Source: an uncultured Pseudomonadales bacterium (GTDB lineage Bacteria; Pseudomonadota; Gammaproteobacteria; Pseudomonadales; Pseudohongiellaceae). From it: a stretch of DNA of 64,000 nucleotides. Where the stretch lies: contig CALTDI010000019.1 of the NCBI GenBank assembly GCA_943842505.1, forward strand, positions 17,574 to 81,573, given 5' to 3'. Both the position numbers and the translations under genes were made by a program. Shown one piece after another: positions 18,716 through 28,311 of this stretch (position 1 is its first letter; the number at the start of each line of letters is the position of its first letter). The notes under the pieces were generated by a model, which worked only from the letters and a program-made list of their open reading frames with translations, was not told where the DNA came from and searched no databases.

Positions 18716-19309
18716 TTATGTCAGTCCTGCAAATCCGAGCAGGCTGATAGTAACGAGTCCAGCGGTGATTAGCGCAATAGCACTGCCTCGAAATGGAGCG
18801 GGCACATCGGCCGACTCTAGGCGCAGGCGCACAGCGGCGAACCCCACTATCATCAAGGAATAACCTAGTGCAGCGCCGAAGTTCTGCGCGATATTCTCGC
18901 TAAAACCTAGAATGCTATTGCTACTGAGCAGGGTGGCGCCAAGTACCGCGCTATTTCCGCCAGTTAGGAAGAGCAGCAGACCCTGCTGCCTTGCGGTGAT
19001 AGGAAGCCTGGCTGAAATTATTCTTAGCAGTGCGGTCGTTAGTAGTGCGCTAGTGCCGACAAAGACCACTAACCGCAGAAACTCGATATTAAGTGGAATT
19101 AATACGAAGCGATAGAGGAAAAGGTTTGTTATCGAGGCGGCGAACAATACGACGAAATTGAACAGGGCGAACTCTATGGCCTGGGGTAATCGTTTGGTGG
19201 AGTAAAAAAGTGAGGAAACGCCTAAAAGCTGAATCAATATCAGGTTGTTGACCAGTGCGGCGGCAATGATAATGCTGAGATAGTTAGTCACGAAGCGATG
19301 CTTCTCCAA
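18716..19309 (-). CDS. rsxA: electron transport complex subunit RsxA/RnfA
   Basis: 197 residues, about six membrane helices and the first gene of the operon. [20 protein letters not shown] resembles the paired RsxE segment; in most RsxA proteins one conserved Cys follows in this stretch (GICP), while here the same place reads LGVSSLF without Cys, which deserves an alignment. The start chosen is ATG 19307-19309. Confidence 0.9.
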   Translation of the reverse strand: MEKHRFVTNYLSIIIAAALVNNLILIQLLGVSSLFYSTKRLPQAIEFALFNFVVLFAASITNLFLYRFVLIPLNIEFLRLVVFVGTSALLTTALLRIISARLPITARQQGLLLFLTGGNSAVLGATLLSSNSILGFSENIAQNFGAALGYSLMIVGFAAVRLRLESADVPAPFRGSAIALITAGLVTISLLGFAGLT

Positions 19310-19448
19310 CGGTTGCTATAAGGCGCTCTTGTGAAGGTTCGGCGCTCAGATAGTTAGCGAGATTGTCACGAATTCTATCATGACGGCAACAGCAGAGCAG
19401 CTGCGTCGAAGAGGGTATTCGCGCCGCTGCGGTTCTCGCTGAAGGGTT

Positions 19449-20963
19449 TTATTCGTCGAATAAATCAGCCGAATGTGCGGCTGGTATTTGATAGCGCGCG
19501 AGGATGGCTGCCTCGCTTGCAGCAGCTTGTTCATGGTTAATTACCAGCTGATAGCCATTCTTGTTTTCCATCACCACATTGTCGTTGTCGTTGTCTCTTA
19601 TCAGGTTGGCAAAATGATCAAAGTCTCTAACCGGCTCGCCGTTAACATATTCCACAATCCAGTTGCGCCAATCGTGGTAGCCAAGATTAACGTCGGCGGC
19701 CATGACCTGAAGTGCGACGACTAATTGTCGACGCTCAGGAGAGCTCCATTCGTTGCGCGCCTGCAGAAGACTCACCGGTGCTGTGCGACTCCAGTCGTTG
19801 CCCCAGCGTTTGATGAGATTCATGTTGAGGGGCACGAACAAGATGCCTCCGTAGATATAATATTCAGGTATCTTATCGAACTGTTCTCCGGTGACGAGGC
19901 TGTAACTATCGAGAGCCTCGCGCGCATCGAGCTTGGTGGTTTGAACCTGACCGTGACGTGCATAGGTTATGGCGACAGATTCACCCACATGGTGCAAGTC
20001 AATGGCGTGTTTGTAGTCGGTGAGTATATCGTCTGATAGACGTATGCTGCCGTCCTCTGCGATATCGAAGTCATCGATCTGCAGAATGACGTCATTCTCT
20101 TCCAACATGCCTTGTGCCGGTGCGTCGTCGAATACCTTGATAACCAGCACGCCGTTCTGATCATCACTCAAGCCATAGGCTTTCTTGGCGGCGGGGCTGT
20201 CGAGGGTCTGCGTGCGGAAGCCCAGATCGGGAAAGCCGTCATAGATCCCATCTTCGCTATCGGTGAGCACGTGACGGATCATGCTGGGAGGAACAAAGTA
20301 GCCAAGATTTTCAGCCCGTCCACCACTATTTGCCTGCATGACGACGCCGACTATCTGTTGGTCGACTATGACAGGCCCGCCGCTATTACCGGGGTTAATT
20401 GCGGCATCAATCTGGCCGGCGAGGAGATAGCCGCCGGCATGGGCATAGACTTGCTGTTCTACCCGAGAGAGTATGCCCTTGGTTATGCTCAGGGACTTGC
20501 CGCCTATTGGATAGCCATACACAGAGACTTCCTGCAGGGGCGCGGGTAAATCACCGATGCTAAGCGCCTTCAGGTCGCTAAAGAAGCCAGGCTCGTCAAC
20601 GGTGATAAGAGCTAAATCGGCCTCATGGGATATAAAGGTAACTCGTGCAAGATAGCGGCGCGGGTCATTGTGCTTCTGCGCCTGCACGTAACTGGCATTA
20701 GCCACTACGTGTGCATTAGTTAGTATCTGATTTCCCGATATGACAGAGCCAGAACCACTGCTCTGTCTTGGTGAAAGCAATCGCCAGGGAGTAAAGTAGT
20801 CGGGGGCGGATTGCGTGGTGTAGATCTTTATTACGGAGTCTTCGATCGCTCTGATTTCACTGTTCTGTGCCTGGGCGATACTAGCGCCGGTGAAAACAAA
20901 CAGGAAGAGGGTCAGTAATATCATGCGCGATGGTTTGCCGAGAAGACTGTTAGGGAAACGCAT
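19449..20963 (-). CDS. trypsin-like serine protease with PDZ domain, exported (HtrA-like)
   Basis: About 504 residues from the ATG at 20961-20963, preceded by AGAGGTTATTGCT. This start gives a signal peptide (MRFPNSLLGKPSRMILLTLF..AQAQNS); a start 23 codons upstream would spoil it. The catalytic triad is present: His in TNAHVVANAS, Asp in EADLALITV, Ser in NPGNSGGPVI. A PDZ-like region follows (GVLVIKVFDDAPAQGMLEENDVI), then about 180 residues that may include a degenerate second PDZ-like domain. It resembles the long plant-Deg or DegP-like proteases rather than classical DegP/DegS. Likely periplasmic quality control. It is downstream of metG on the same strand but 178 bp away. Confidence 0.88.
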   Translation of the reverse strand: MRFPNSLLGKPSRMILLTLFLFVFTGASIAQAQNSEIRAIEDSVIKIYTTQSAPDYFTPWRLLSPRQSSGSGSVISGNQILTNAHVVANASYVQAQKHNDPRRYLARVTFISHEADLALITVDEPGFFSDLKALSIGDLPAPLQEVSVYGYPIGGKSLSITKGILSRVEQQVYAHAGGYLLAGQIDAAINPGNSGGPVIVDQQIVGVVMQANSGGRAENLGYFVPPSMIRHVLTDSEDGIYDGFPDLGFRTQTLDSPAAKKAYGLSDDQNGVLVIKVFDDAPAQGMLEENDVILQIDDFDIAEDGSIRLSDDILTDYKHAIDLHHVGESVAITYARHGQVQTTKLDAREALDSYSLVTGEQFDKIPEYYIYGGILFVPLNMNLIKRWGNDWSRTAPVSLLQARNEWSSPERRQLVVALQVMAADVNLGYHDWRNWIVEYVNGEPVRDFDHFANLIRDNDNDNVVMENKNGYQLVINHEQAAASEAAILARYQIPAAHSADLFDE

Positions 20964-21140
20964 AGCAATAACCTCTGGTTCGGAATTAGGACAGCCACTG
21001 GGGCGAGAAGCAGCACGGCGGCAAGCAATCAAGTGATGAAGCTTAATATGTTAGCGATGACAGTGCCAGTAGCCTGATTTTGGGTCATGACTGGGCTAAG
21101 ACCTGAGCGCTATGAAAATCCGTGCAGGAAAGGCCACAGA

Positions 21141-23195
21141 TCAGGTAATGCGCATTCCCGGCTGTGCGCCAGTATGGGGTTCCAGCAACCAGATTTCCTT
21201 GCCACCGGGGCCCGCCGCTAGAATCATGCCTTCGGACAGGCCAAATTTCATCTTGCGGGGTTTAAGGTTAGCTACGACAACGGTCAGCATGCCGAGCATT
21301 TTCTCAGGCTCGTAGGCTGACTTGATACCGGAAAATACGGTTCTGCTAATTTCTTGCCCTAGTTTGTCTGGGCCCAAATTAAGGACTAATTTGAGCAGCT
21401 TGTCGGCGCCCTCGACGTGTTCGGCGCTAATAATTTCCGCGATGCGCAGATCGACCTTCGCAAAATCATCGAATTCGATCTCGTCTTCGAAGCCGGTAGT
21501 ATTTTCAGCTGCCGGCGCAGGACTCTCTGCCTTGGTTTGAGCGAGTTCTTCAAATTCTTTCTGTGTAGCATCTACCATGGCCTGCACCTTGTCTGCTTCA
21601 ACCCGCGTCATCAGCGGTTTGAATTTATTGATCTTGTGTCCGACCAGTAACTGGTCGAGGTCATCCCAGCGTAGGGGTTCTATTGCCAGAAACTGTTCGG
21701 CACTTGCGGTCATGGCAGGTAACACAGGTTTTAGATAGCACATGAGCAGACGAAAGGCATTGATGCCACTGCTGCAGATTGCCTGCAGCTCGGGGGACTG
21801 CTTGTCAGTCTTCGCAATTACCCAAGGTTCTTTGTCGTTAATATACTGATTCGCCTTGTCGGCGAGAGCCATGATGAGGCGAATAGCCTTGCTGTATTCT
21901 CGAGACTCATAGAGGTCGCCAATCTCGTCCTTGAAGGATTGGATCTGCGCGAGTAATTCGGGGTTGTCCGGCTGCTCTGCCAGATAGCCATCGAAGCCTT
22001 TGCCAATAAATCCCGCGCAACGGCTGGCGATATTGACTACTTTGCCGACGAGATCAGAATTCACTCGCTGCGCAAAGTCTTCCAGGTTCAAATCCAGATC
22101 GTCAATCCCGTTGGAAAGTTTCGCGGCGAGGAAATAGCGCAGGTATTCCGGGTTCAGGTGATCGAGGTAGGTGCGCGCGTTGATGAAGGTGCCGCGGGAC
22201 TTAGACATCTTTGTGCCATCCACGGTTAGAAATCCGTGCACATGAACGGCAGTTGGGGTGCGATAACCGGCGCTGGTAAGCATCGCGGGCCAGAACAGAG
22301 TGTGGAAGTTTATGATGTCTTTGCCAATAAAGTGGTACAGCTCGGTATCTCTGTCATTCTGCCAGTAGTCATCGAACTCATAGTCGCTGCGATCACAAAG
22401 ATTCTGAAAGCTAGCCATGTAGCCAATCGGTGCGTCCAGCCACACGTAGAAATACTTTCCTGGCGCACCCGGGATTTCGAAACCGAAATAGGGTGCATCG
22501 CGGCTGATATCCCACTCTTGTAATTGGGTATCCAGCCATTCGCGAAGTTTGTTCGCGACAGCGTCTTGCAGGGTGCCGCTGCGAGTCCAATCGGAGAGCA
22601 TGTCTCGAAACTCGGGCAGTGCAAAGAAGAAGTGCTCCGACTCTTTCTCTATCGGTGTTGCGCCAGAGATTGAGGAACGGGGGTCGATCAGTTCGGCGGG
22701 GCTATAGGTAGAGCCGCAGGCCTCACAGTTATCTCCGTATTGATTCTCTGCCTTACACTTGGGGCAGGTTCCGGTGATATATCTATCCGCGAGGAAGAGC
22801 TTTTTCTCGGGATCGAACAGCTGCGTAATATTCCTTCTATTTATAAGTCCATTCTTATCCAGAACATTGTAGATGTGCTCCGACAGTAATTTGTTCTCGC
22901 TCGAGTGAGTCGAATGGAAATTGTCGAAATGAATGAGGAAGTCAGCAAAGTCTTTCTGATGCTCGCGGCTCACGTTTTCGATCAGCTGTTCCGGCGATAT
23001 ACCTTGCTGCTCGGCGCTCAACATGATCGCCGTGCCGTGGGCATCATCGGCACAGACGTAGACGCAGTCGTTGCCTCTTAGATTCTGTAGGCGAACCCAA
23101 ATATCGGTCTGAATAGCTTCCATGAGGTGACCAAGATGGATGCCTCCATTTGCATAGGGCAAAGCACTCGTAACCAATATTTTTCGTTGACTCAC
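21141..23195 (-). CDS. metG: methionyl-tRNA synthetase
   Basis: 684 residues, long form. The ATP-binding GGIHLGH (HIGH) motif is near the N-terminus, and a zinc knuckle [17 protein letters not shown] follows at about 145-161. The KMSKS loop is [11 protein letters not shown]. The C-terminal tRNA-binding (EMAP-like) domain is seen at [20 protein letters not shown] and [20 protein letters not shown] poorly conserved linker joins the two. The frame is intact. Confidence 0.97.
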   Translation of the reverse strand: MSQRKILVTSALPYANGGIHLGHLMEAIQTDIWVRLQNLRGNDCVYVCADDAHGTAIMLSAEQQGISPEQLIENVSREHQKDFADFLIHFDNFHSTHSSENKLLSEHIYNVLDKNGLINRRNITQLFDPEKKLFLADRYITGTCPKCKAENQYGDNCEACGSTYSPAELIDPRSSISGATPIEKESEHFFFALPEFRDMLSDWTRSGTLQDAVANKLREWLDTQLQEWDISRDAPYFGFEIPGAPGKYFYVWLDAPIGYMASFQNLCDRSDYEFDDYWQNDRDTELYHFIGKDIINFHTLFWPAMLTSAGYRTPTAVHVHGFLTVDGTKMSKSRGTFINARTYLDHLNPEYLRYFLAAKLSNGIDDLDLNLEDFAQRVNSDLVGKVVNIASRCAGFIGKGFDGYLAEQPDNPELLAQIQSFKDEIGDLYESREYSKAIRLIMALADKANQYINDKEPWVIAKTDKQSPELQAICSSGINAFRLLMCYLKPVLPAMTASAEQFLAIEPLRWDDLDQLLVGHKINKFKPLMTRVEADKVQAMVDATQKEFEELAQTKAESPAPAAENTTGFEDEIEFDDFAKVDLRIAEIISAEHVEGADKLLKLVLNLGPDKLGQEISRTVFSGIKSAYEPEKMLGMLTVVVANLKPRKMKFGLSEGMILAAGPGGKEIWLLEPHTGAQPGMRIT

Positions 23196-23306
23196 GTTAA
23201 CTACCTGCTGGTTTCTATCGTTCTCGATTTATATTCATTGATAGGGTAGTGGCGATTCTGACGCCAGTTCCTACCTTACTCTATCTGCTAGTTCTTCGCG
23301 TTCCTA

Positions 23307-23471
23307 TTAGATTTCGATCATTTCGAAGTCTTCTTTACCCACGCCGCACTCGGGGCACATCCAGTCGTCGGGTATATCATCCCAACTGGTTCCTGCGGGA
23401 ATGCCTTCTTCAGGTAAGCCTAGTGCCTCCTCGTAGATGAAGCTACATACCAAACACTGCCATTTTCTCAC
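23307..23471 (-). CDS. rubredoxin
   Basis: A 54-residue protein starting at GTG 23469-23471, 6 bp after a strong AGGAGG site. It carries both rubredoxin knuckles, CLVCSFIY near the N-terminus and MCPECGVGKEDF near the C-terminus. GIPAGTSWDDIPDDW, the conserved loop, lies between. The single iron tetrahedrally bound by four Cys carries one electron, for instance to alkane hydroxylase or a peroxide/oxygen-detoxifying partner; none is adjacent. Ends 111 bp before metG on the same strand. Confidence 0.95.
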   Translation of the reverse strand: MRKWQCLVCSFIYEEALGLPEEGIPAGTSWDDIPDDWMCPECGVGKEDFEMIEI

Positions 23472-23836
23472 TGATGTTCCTCCTGGGTAGTGGACCTAGT
23501 TTTTTTGCTCTCAGGCCGAGAATTATTCATTCTACTGCCAGCTGCTGGATAGGCTGCAGGTACTCTTCACGTAGCCGACCCTGCGGCCAGAGATCGATTG
23601 ACGAGAGTCATGTCGATAGGCGCCGCATAATACTGCAACCGTTTAGTTTTTTCAGCCTGTTTTTGTGCATGAGGAGAAGGTTGTTCCCAGTAGTAGCAGT
23701 GAGGTAATCACTAAATAAGAGATGATTCTAGGGTGAATAGGCTCTATCATTCGCGTTCTCTTAATCTTGTGGGTGCGAACGCAGTCATCAGTGAGAATGC
23801 GAAGTCACGCGTAAAAAATAATTCTGGATATATATA
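23472..23836. other. intergenic region between rubredoxin and dcd
   Basis: 365 bp between divergent genes. No complete gene is supported. On the minus strand, 23527-23706 reads as protein-like sequence in two frames (..KTKRLQYYAAPIDMTLVNR and LWPQGRLREEYLQPIQQLAVE, ending at 23527) with no start codon and one frame change. It could be a remnant. dcd has little visible ribosome-binding sequence (TGGATATATATA before ATG). Confidence 0.4.
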
Positions 23837-24406
23837 ATGAGCATCAAGTCCGACCGCTGGATCAGGGAAATGTCGACCGAGCAGGGAATGATTGAGCCTT
23901 TCGTTGCCGATCAGGTTCGTTACGTAGATGGAGAAAAAGTAATTTCATTCGGCACATCCAGCTATGGTTATGACGTGCGCTGTGCAAGTGAGTTCAAAAT
24001 ATTTACCAATGTGCACACTACCAGTGTGGTAGATCCAAAGAACTTCGATGAGAGCAGCTTCGTGTCCATCGATGAGCCATATTGCGTTATTCCGCCCAAC
24101 TCCTTCGCGCTAGCGCGTACTATCGAATATTTTCGAATCCCCAAAGATGTATTGACAGTCTGCCTCGGGAAGTCAACCTACGCGCGCTGCGGTATCATTG
24201 TTAACGTGACTCCCCTGGAGCCAGAGTGGGAAGGGCATGTCACGCTCGAATTTTCCAATACAACGCCATTGCCGGCCAAGATTTACGCGAATGAAGGCGT
24301 AGCGCAGATGCTGTTCTATCAATCGGATGAGCAATGTGAAATGACGTACAAACAGCGCGGTGGAAAGTATATGGGCCAGACTGGGGTGACCCCGCCAAAG
24401 GCCTAG
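23837..24406 (+). CDS. dcd: dCTP deaminase
   Basis: 189 residues. It deaminates dCTP to dUTP, feeding dTMP synthesis. Conserved stretches are [47 protein letters not shown] with the catalytic Glu, and [12 protein letters not shown], with a C-terminal [11 protein letters not shown] that closes over the substrate. Length is normal for the trimeric enzyme. It stands alone between rubredoxin and a long gap. Confidence 0.96.
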   Translation: MSIKSDRWIREMSTEQGMIEPFVADQVRYVDGEKVISFGTSSYGYDVRCASEFKIFTNVHTTSVVDPKNFDESSFVSIDEPYCVIPPNSFALARTIEYFRIPKDVLTVCLGKSTYARCGIIVNVTPLEPEWEGHVTLEFSNTTPLPAKIYANEGVAQMLFYQSDEQCEMTYKQRGGKYMGQTGVTPPKA

Positions 24407-24904
24407 CTAGTACTAACTGCGGCGCCTCTAGAAGTCGGCGCAGACTCTGTCCGTACCGATCCTGCGCAAGGCTGTCTGCGCCAAATTTTCCTCCTCAACG
24501 CGATGGATTTCTGGCGTATTTCTACTGTCGCGACGCAATAAGTCAATTTTTTGACGCTTCTAGTCTTGGCAGCACAATCGCTACGCTTCGCTGTTTAGCC
24601 CTGTAAGCCTCGCAATACCTGCACTAGCAAAAAAAAATAACGAAATTCAACACCTTGGAACAAATATTGCTCTGAATAGCTGCAGCGGTCCGTCTTTAAT
24701 CAGTATGGGCAGCCGTGCTTATGCACCGTGGGGGCTTTGGGAAATTTTTGCGTAGGTGATTTTGGGGGGCAGGGAGGAATTCTGACCGAGGGCATTGTGA
24801 AATTTGTTGCACCCTATTTATCTAATTGAGTAGATCGTCAGAATTGATATTTAGTTTAGAAAGTAAAATTAAATGGAATTGCAGAAGTAAAACAAAAAAA
24901 TGGG
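24407..24904. other. 498-bp intergenic region between dcd and fliA, with inverted repeat
   Basis: No gene seen. A perfect 9-bp inverted repeat, GGCGCAGAC (24437-24445) and GTCTGCGCC (24474-24482), lies 31 bp after dcd and is followed by a few T residues; it may be a weak terminator. The remaining part is A/T-rich near fliA, and I see no clear sigma-28-type or sigma-54 promoter. Confidence 0.5.
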
Positions 24905-25663
24905 ATGGTAGTCATGACTTCGGCAACTGAAGCTAAAGTTTACGAACAGGTTTTACCTAATGGTGAAGCAACAGATGAGAATCTAACGGCAGTAGTAGAG
25001 CGTTATGCGCCGCTGGTAAAGCGCATCGCGCATCATCTATTGCTAAGAATGCCAGCTAGCGTTCAGATCGATGATCTGATTCAGTCGGGAATGATTGGTC
25101 TTCTCGAGGCGGCGAAGAAATACGATGTCTCTAAGGGAGCCAGCTTCGAAACCTATGCCGGCATTAGAATTCGTGGCTCAATGTTGGATGAGGTGAGAAA
25201 GGGAGACTGGGCCCCCAGGTCTGTGCATCGCAAATCGCGTAAAGTCGCCGAGGCAATAAAGGCAATCGAGGCCAGAACGGGCAAAGATGCGAAGGATCAA
25301 GATATCGCGACGGAGCTTGAAATCGATCTGAATGCCTATTACGCGATCTTACAGGATGCCAGTGGTAGTCGATTGTTCAGTTTCGATGACATCATGGAGG
25401 GCGATGATTCCGCCATCGAGTTAGCAGCCGGAGAACTTCCGGGCCCTTGCGACGGCTTACAACGGTCCACCTTCAAGGCGCACCTGTCCAGAGCTATAGA
25501 TGGTCTGCCTGACAGGGAAAAACTGGTGCTAGCTCTGTATTATGACGAAGAGCTCAACCTGAAAGAGATTGGCGAAGTCATCGGCGTTAGTGAGTCTCGA
25601 GTAAGTCAGATTCACAGTCAGGCGGCTATGCGTCTAAGGTCACGACTCTCTGATTGGCGCTAG
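24905..25663 (+). CDS. fliA: flagellar-type RNA polymerase sigma factor (sigma-28 family)
   Basis: 252 residues. Region 2 is clear (VERYAPLVKRIAHHLLLRMP, QIDDLIQSGMIGLLEAAKKYD, FETYAGIRIRGSMLDEVRKGDW). Region 3 follows, and region 4 contains LPDREKLVLALYYDEELNLKEIG with the helix-turn-helix IGVSESRVSQIHSQAAMRLR. This is the FliA signature. A second in-frame ATG at 24914 follows GGGATGG and may be the true start. The gene is followed 118 bp later by ccmA. In Pseudomonas-like genomes fliA sits in a large flagellar-chemotaxis locus that ends near ccm; no flagellar or chemotaxis gene is present here. Confidence 0.93.
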   Translation: MVVMTSATEAKVYEQVLPNGEATDENLTAVVERYAPLVKRIAHHLLLRMPASVQIDDLIQSGMIGLLEAAKKYDVSKGASFETYAGIRIRGSMLDEVRKGDWAPRSVHRKSRKVAEAIKAIEARTGKDAKDQDIATELEIDLNAYYAILQDASGSRLFSFDDIMEGDDSAIELAAGELPGPCDGLQRSTFKAHLSRAIDGLPDREKLVLALYYDEELNLKEIGEVIGVSESRVSQIHSQAAMRLRSRLSDWR

Positions 25664-25743
25664 ACCTTAGGCCTTGCAAATCGGCATTCCTCATTCTGCG
25701 TGACTACTGCTGTATTAGGGCAGAAATAGCCCATCTTCTCCGT

Positions 25744-25749
25744 TATAAT
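25744..25749 (+). promoter_or_regulatory. candidate -10 element for the ccm operon
   Basis: TATAAT, 32 bp upstream of the ccmA start. No good -35 hexamer lies at the usual spacing, so this rests on the -10 match and position only. Confidence 0.4.
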
Positions 25750-25781
25750 CCTCGACCCACATAGCGGGAACACTCGAGTTC

Positions 25782-26438
25782 ATGTCATCTGTAGCTTCGA
25801 ACAACTCTTTAGACGCCAATAGCGAAGGAATTATGCTTTCTGCGCGCCAGCTTTTTTGCGAGCGTGATGATCGTGTTTTGTTCCAGAATCTGGATTTCGA
25901 CCTGGCCGAGGGTCAGGTACTCCAAGTTCAGGGCAGCAATGGCAGCGGTAAAACTACGCTGCTGCGTATACTCTGCGGGCTGAACGATAGCTATGCCGGC
26001 TCGATTAGGTGGTACGGTCAGGAAATCGAAGAGCAGGCGGCTGCATTTTTCGCCTCATTGCTCTACATAGGCCATAGGGTGGGTGTCAGCAAGGTGCTTA
26101 GTCCCATTGAGAATCTTCGCTGGAGTTGTAGCCTCAAGCAGGCGGTGAATGAAGATCAGATCATGAGCGCTCTCAAGGAAGTGGGTCTGCGTGGTTTCGA
26201 AGAATCGCCCTGTTACACCTTATCCGCGGGGCAGCAACAAAGAGTATCGCTTGCGCGCTTGCTTATCAGCCCGGCGAAATTATGGGTATTAGATGAGCCG
26301 TTCACCACTCTCGATACGAAAGGGGTAGCTCAGCTGGAGAGTATTTTGCAGGATCAGGCGAAGGCGGGCGGTTCGGTCATGGTTACTACACACCATCAAC
26401 TGACTATCCCTCAGTTAAGCCTCTTGAGCCTGGGTTGA
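25782..26438 (+). CDS. ccmA: cytochrome c maturation ABC transporter, ATP-binding protein
   Basis: 218 residues. Walker A GSNGSGKTTL at 51-60, signature LSAGQQQRVSLARL near 147-160, Walker B WVLDEP at 168-173. With CcmB it forms the ATPase that releases heme-bound CcmE from CcmCD. The first 17 residues precede a second possible start at MLSARQLF. First gene of a nine-gene series, ccmA-I, with short gaps. Confidence 0.95.
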   Translation: MSSVASNNSLDANSEGIMLSARQLFCERDDRVLFQNLDFDLAEGQVLQVQGSNGSGKTTLLRILCGLNDSYAGSIRWYGQEIEEQAAAFFASLLYIGHRVGVSKVLSPIENLRWSCSLKQAVNEDQIMSALKEVGLRGFEESPCYTLSAGQQQRVSLARLLISPAKLWVLDEPFTTLDTKGVAQLESILQDQAKAGGSVMVTTHHQLTIPQLSLLSLG

Positions 26439-26448
26439 GGTGGAAGCT

Positions 26449-27138
26449 ATGAGCGAAAAGCAGACAACGACTTCGGCCGCATTTCTTGCCACCCTAAAGC
26501 GTGACCTGCTGATTGCCTTTAAGAAGAAAAACGACGTAGTCAATCCCTTCATGTTCTTTATCATCGTCGTCTCCCTGTTCCCTATAGGCATTAGTCCGGA
26601 AAGCGACAGGCTAACTGAGATTGCGGCAGGCGTGATCTGGATATCGGTACTACTGGCATCTATGCTCTCGATGGATAATCTGTACCGGGCAGACTTTGAG
26701 GATGGCTCTCTGGAGCAGCTGTTGCTCAGTCCGCATCCGCTATTCTTTCTTGTGTTGGCGAAGAATATTAGTCACTGGCTTGTCAGCGGGCTACCAGTGG
26801 TGTTGGTCTCTCCGCTGCTGGCCTATATGTTGGCGCTTCCGGAAGAGGCTTACCTGACTCTGGTGCTGAGCCTGCTATTGGGCACGCCTATAATGAGCCT
26901 TGTTGGCTCAATTGCCGTCGCCTTAACTGTGGGGCTTGGCAGTAGGGGGCTAATACTCGCGGTTATCACCCTGCCGATGAGCGTTCCCGTTTTGATCTTT
27001 GGCACCCTGGCAGTTCAGTCGACTTTGAACAGTCAGTCGCCGCTGGGCTACCTGAGTCTCATGCTGGTCATGCTCTCTGTTTCGGTGAGTCTGGCCCCAT
27101 TGGCCTCGGCTGCAGCTCTAAAGATCAGTGTGAATTAG
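26449..27138 (+). CDS. ccmB: cytochrome c maturation ABC transporter, membrane protein
   Basis: About 229 residues with six hydrophobic segments. The start ATG 26449 follows GAGGTGGAAGCT, a clear ribosome-binding site; a GTG three codons earlier is less likely. Conserved features include FMFFIIVVSLFPIGISPE and WISVLLASMLSMDNLYR DYEDG-like (ADFEDGSLEQLLLSP). Partner of CcmA in the inner membrane. Confidence 0.94.
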   Translation: MSEKQTTTSAAFLATLKRDLLIAFKKKNDVVNPFMFFIIVVSLFPIGISPESDRLTEIAAGVIWISVLLASMLSMDNLYRADFEDGSLEQLLLSPHPLFFLVLAKNISHWLVSGLPVVLVSPLLAYMLALPEEAYLTLVLSLLLGTPIMSLVGSIAVALTVGLGSRGLILAVITLPMSVPVLIFGTLAVQSTLNSQSPLGYLSLMLVMLSVSVSLAPLASAAALKISVN

Positions 27139-27282
27139 CTCGAACCGACGAAGATTGGTCCAATAACGGTATTACCGCGTAATTACAATGAGTTACAATA
27201 CGTAACACGGTGGGTTTGGAGCGGCGTGATATATTTGCTCTGCTGTTTGATCTGCCAAGAGATAAGAGGATAGTTGTTCGTC

Positions 27283-28026
27283 ATGTGGTTATGGTTTTCC
27301 AAACTCGGTTCCCCCAAATGGTTCTATGAACTAAGCGGGAAATGGCTGCCCTGGCTGATAGCTGCCATGGTAGTTTTCATGACAGTCGGCCTGGTGTGGG
27401 GTTTGCTGTTTCTGCCGCCCGACTATCAACAGGGTTTCACCTCAAGAATTTTGATCGTACACGTTGCTGTGGCGGGCACGTCTCTGGCGTTTTTCCCGCT
27501 GTTGTTGGTCTCTGGCACCATTACACTGGTCTGGCGCATGAAGCTGGCGGATATGGTAGCGAAGAATGCAGCCATACTGGGTGCCTGGTTTTCATTCATT
27601 ACCCTGGCAACCGGATCTCTGTGGGGTAGCGTAATGTGGGGAACCTGGTGGGAATGGACCGACAGCAGGTTGGTATCTATGCTGTTTCAGTTGTTTCTTC
27701 TGCTGGGAGTTATTTCTCTTCGCTCGGCGCTAGAGGATTCGGAGACAGCGGCGAAAGCTTGTGCGCTACTATCTATAGTGGGTTGTATTAATGTAGTGAT
27801 AATCAAATATTCCGTAGAGTGGTGGAACACGCTGCATCAGGTTTCCAGTCCGGTTTCTATGGATACCCAGAGTCCGAATGGTCCAGAGTTCTGGATAGCA
27901 ACATTGATAATGATTGTTGCGGTCTATCTGTTTCTGTCTGTCAGTCTGATTCTTTCGACACGCAATGAAATTCTCGAAAGAGAGCGCAGGTCACAGTGGG
28001 TTCAAGATCTTGTGTCGAAGAGTTAG
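27283..28026 (+). CDS. ccmC: heme exporter / heme lyase component CcmC
   Basis: About 247 residues, six membrane segments. It carries the tryptophan-rich periplasmic signature WGTWWEWTDSRLVSMLFQLF and flanking His residues that load heme onto CcmE. The start ATG 27283 was preferred over an upstream TTG. A 135-bp gap from ccmB contains no gene. Confidence 0.95.
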   Translation: MWLWFSKLGSPKWFYELSGKWLPWLIAAMVVFMTVGLVWGLLFLPPDYQQGFTSRILIVHVAVAGTSLAFFPLLLVSGTITLVWRMKLADMVAKNAAILGAWFSFITLATGSLWGSVMWGTWWEWTDSRLVSMLFQLFLLLGVISLRSALEDSETAAKACALLSIVGCINVVIIKYSVEWWNTLHQVSSPVSMDTQSPNGPEFWIATLIMIVAVYLFLSVSLILSTRNEILERERRSQWVQDLVSKS

Positions 28027-28060
28027 CCCTTAGGTCTGCTTAGGTTTATTAGGATAGTAA

Positions 28061-28273
28061 ATGTTAGATGCAATACAATTTTCAAGCTTTGCCGAATTTA
28101 TCGACATGGGTGGTTATGGGTTTAATGTGTGGTCGGTGTATGGGCTCTTCGCAATATTTGTTACTGTTAACCTGATACTGCCACTGCGCAAAAAACAGAG
28201 GATACTTCGTCAGTTGAAGCGTCGCATGACACTGGATGAAGAAATTAAGAGTGAAGATAGTCAGAGTAGTTAG
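28061..28273 (+). CDS. ccmD: heme exporter protein CcmD
   Basis: 70 residues with a single membrane helix (VWSVYGLFAIFVTVNLILP) preceded by the conserved MGGYGFNVW and followed by a basic stretch (RKKQRILRQLKRRM). CcmD helps release holo-CcmE from CcmC. Confidence 0.92.
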   Translation: MLDAIQFSSFAEFIDMGGYGFNVWSVYGLFAIFVTVNLILPLRKKQRILRQLKRRMTLDEEIKSEDSQSS

Positions 28274-28311
28274 TCGACCTTACTAGAGTAGTTATCGTTT
28301 TGGAGTAGTAG

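Noticed and set aside
23527..23706. Protein-like minus-strand sequence upstream of rubredoxin (ends LREEYLQPIQQLAVE)
   Set aside because: No start codon, one frame change, and no family recognised. It may be a gene remnant, but there is not enough support to annotate a gene.
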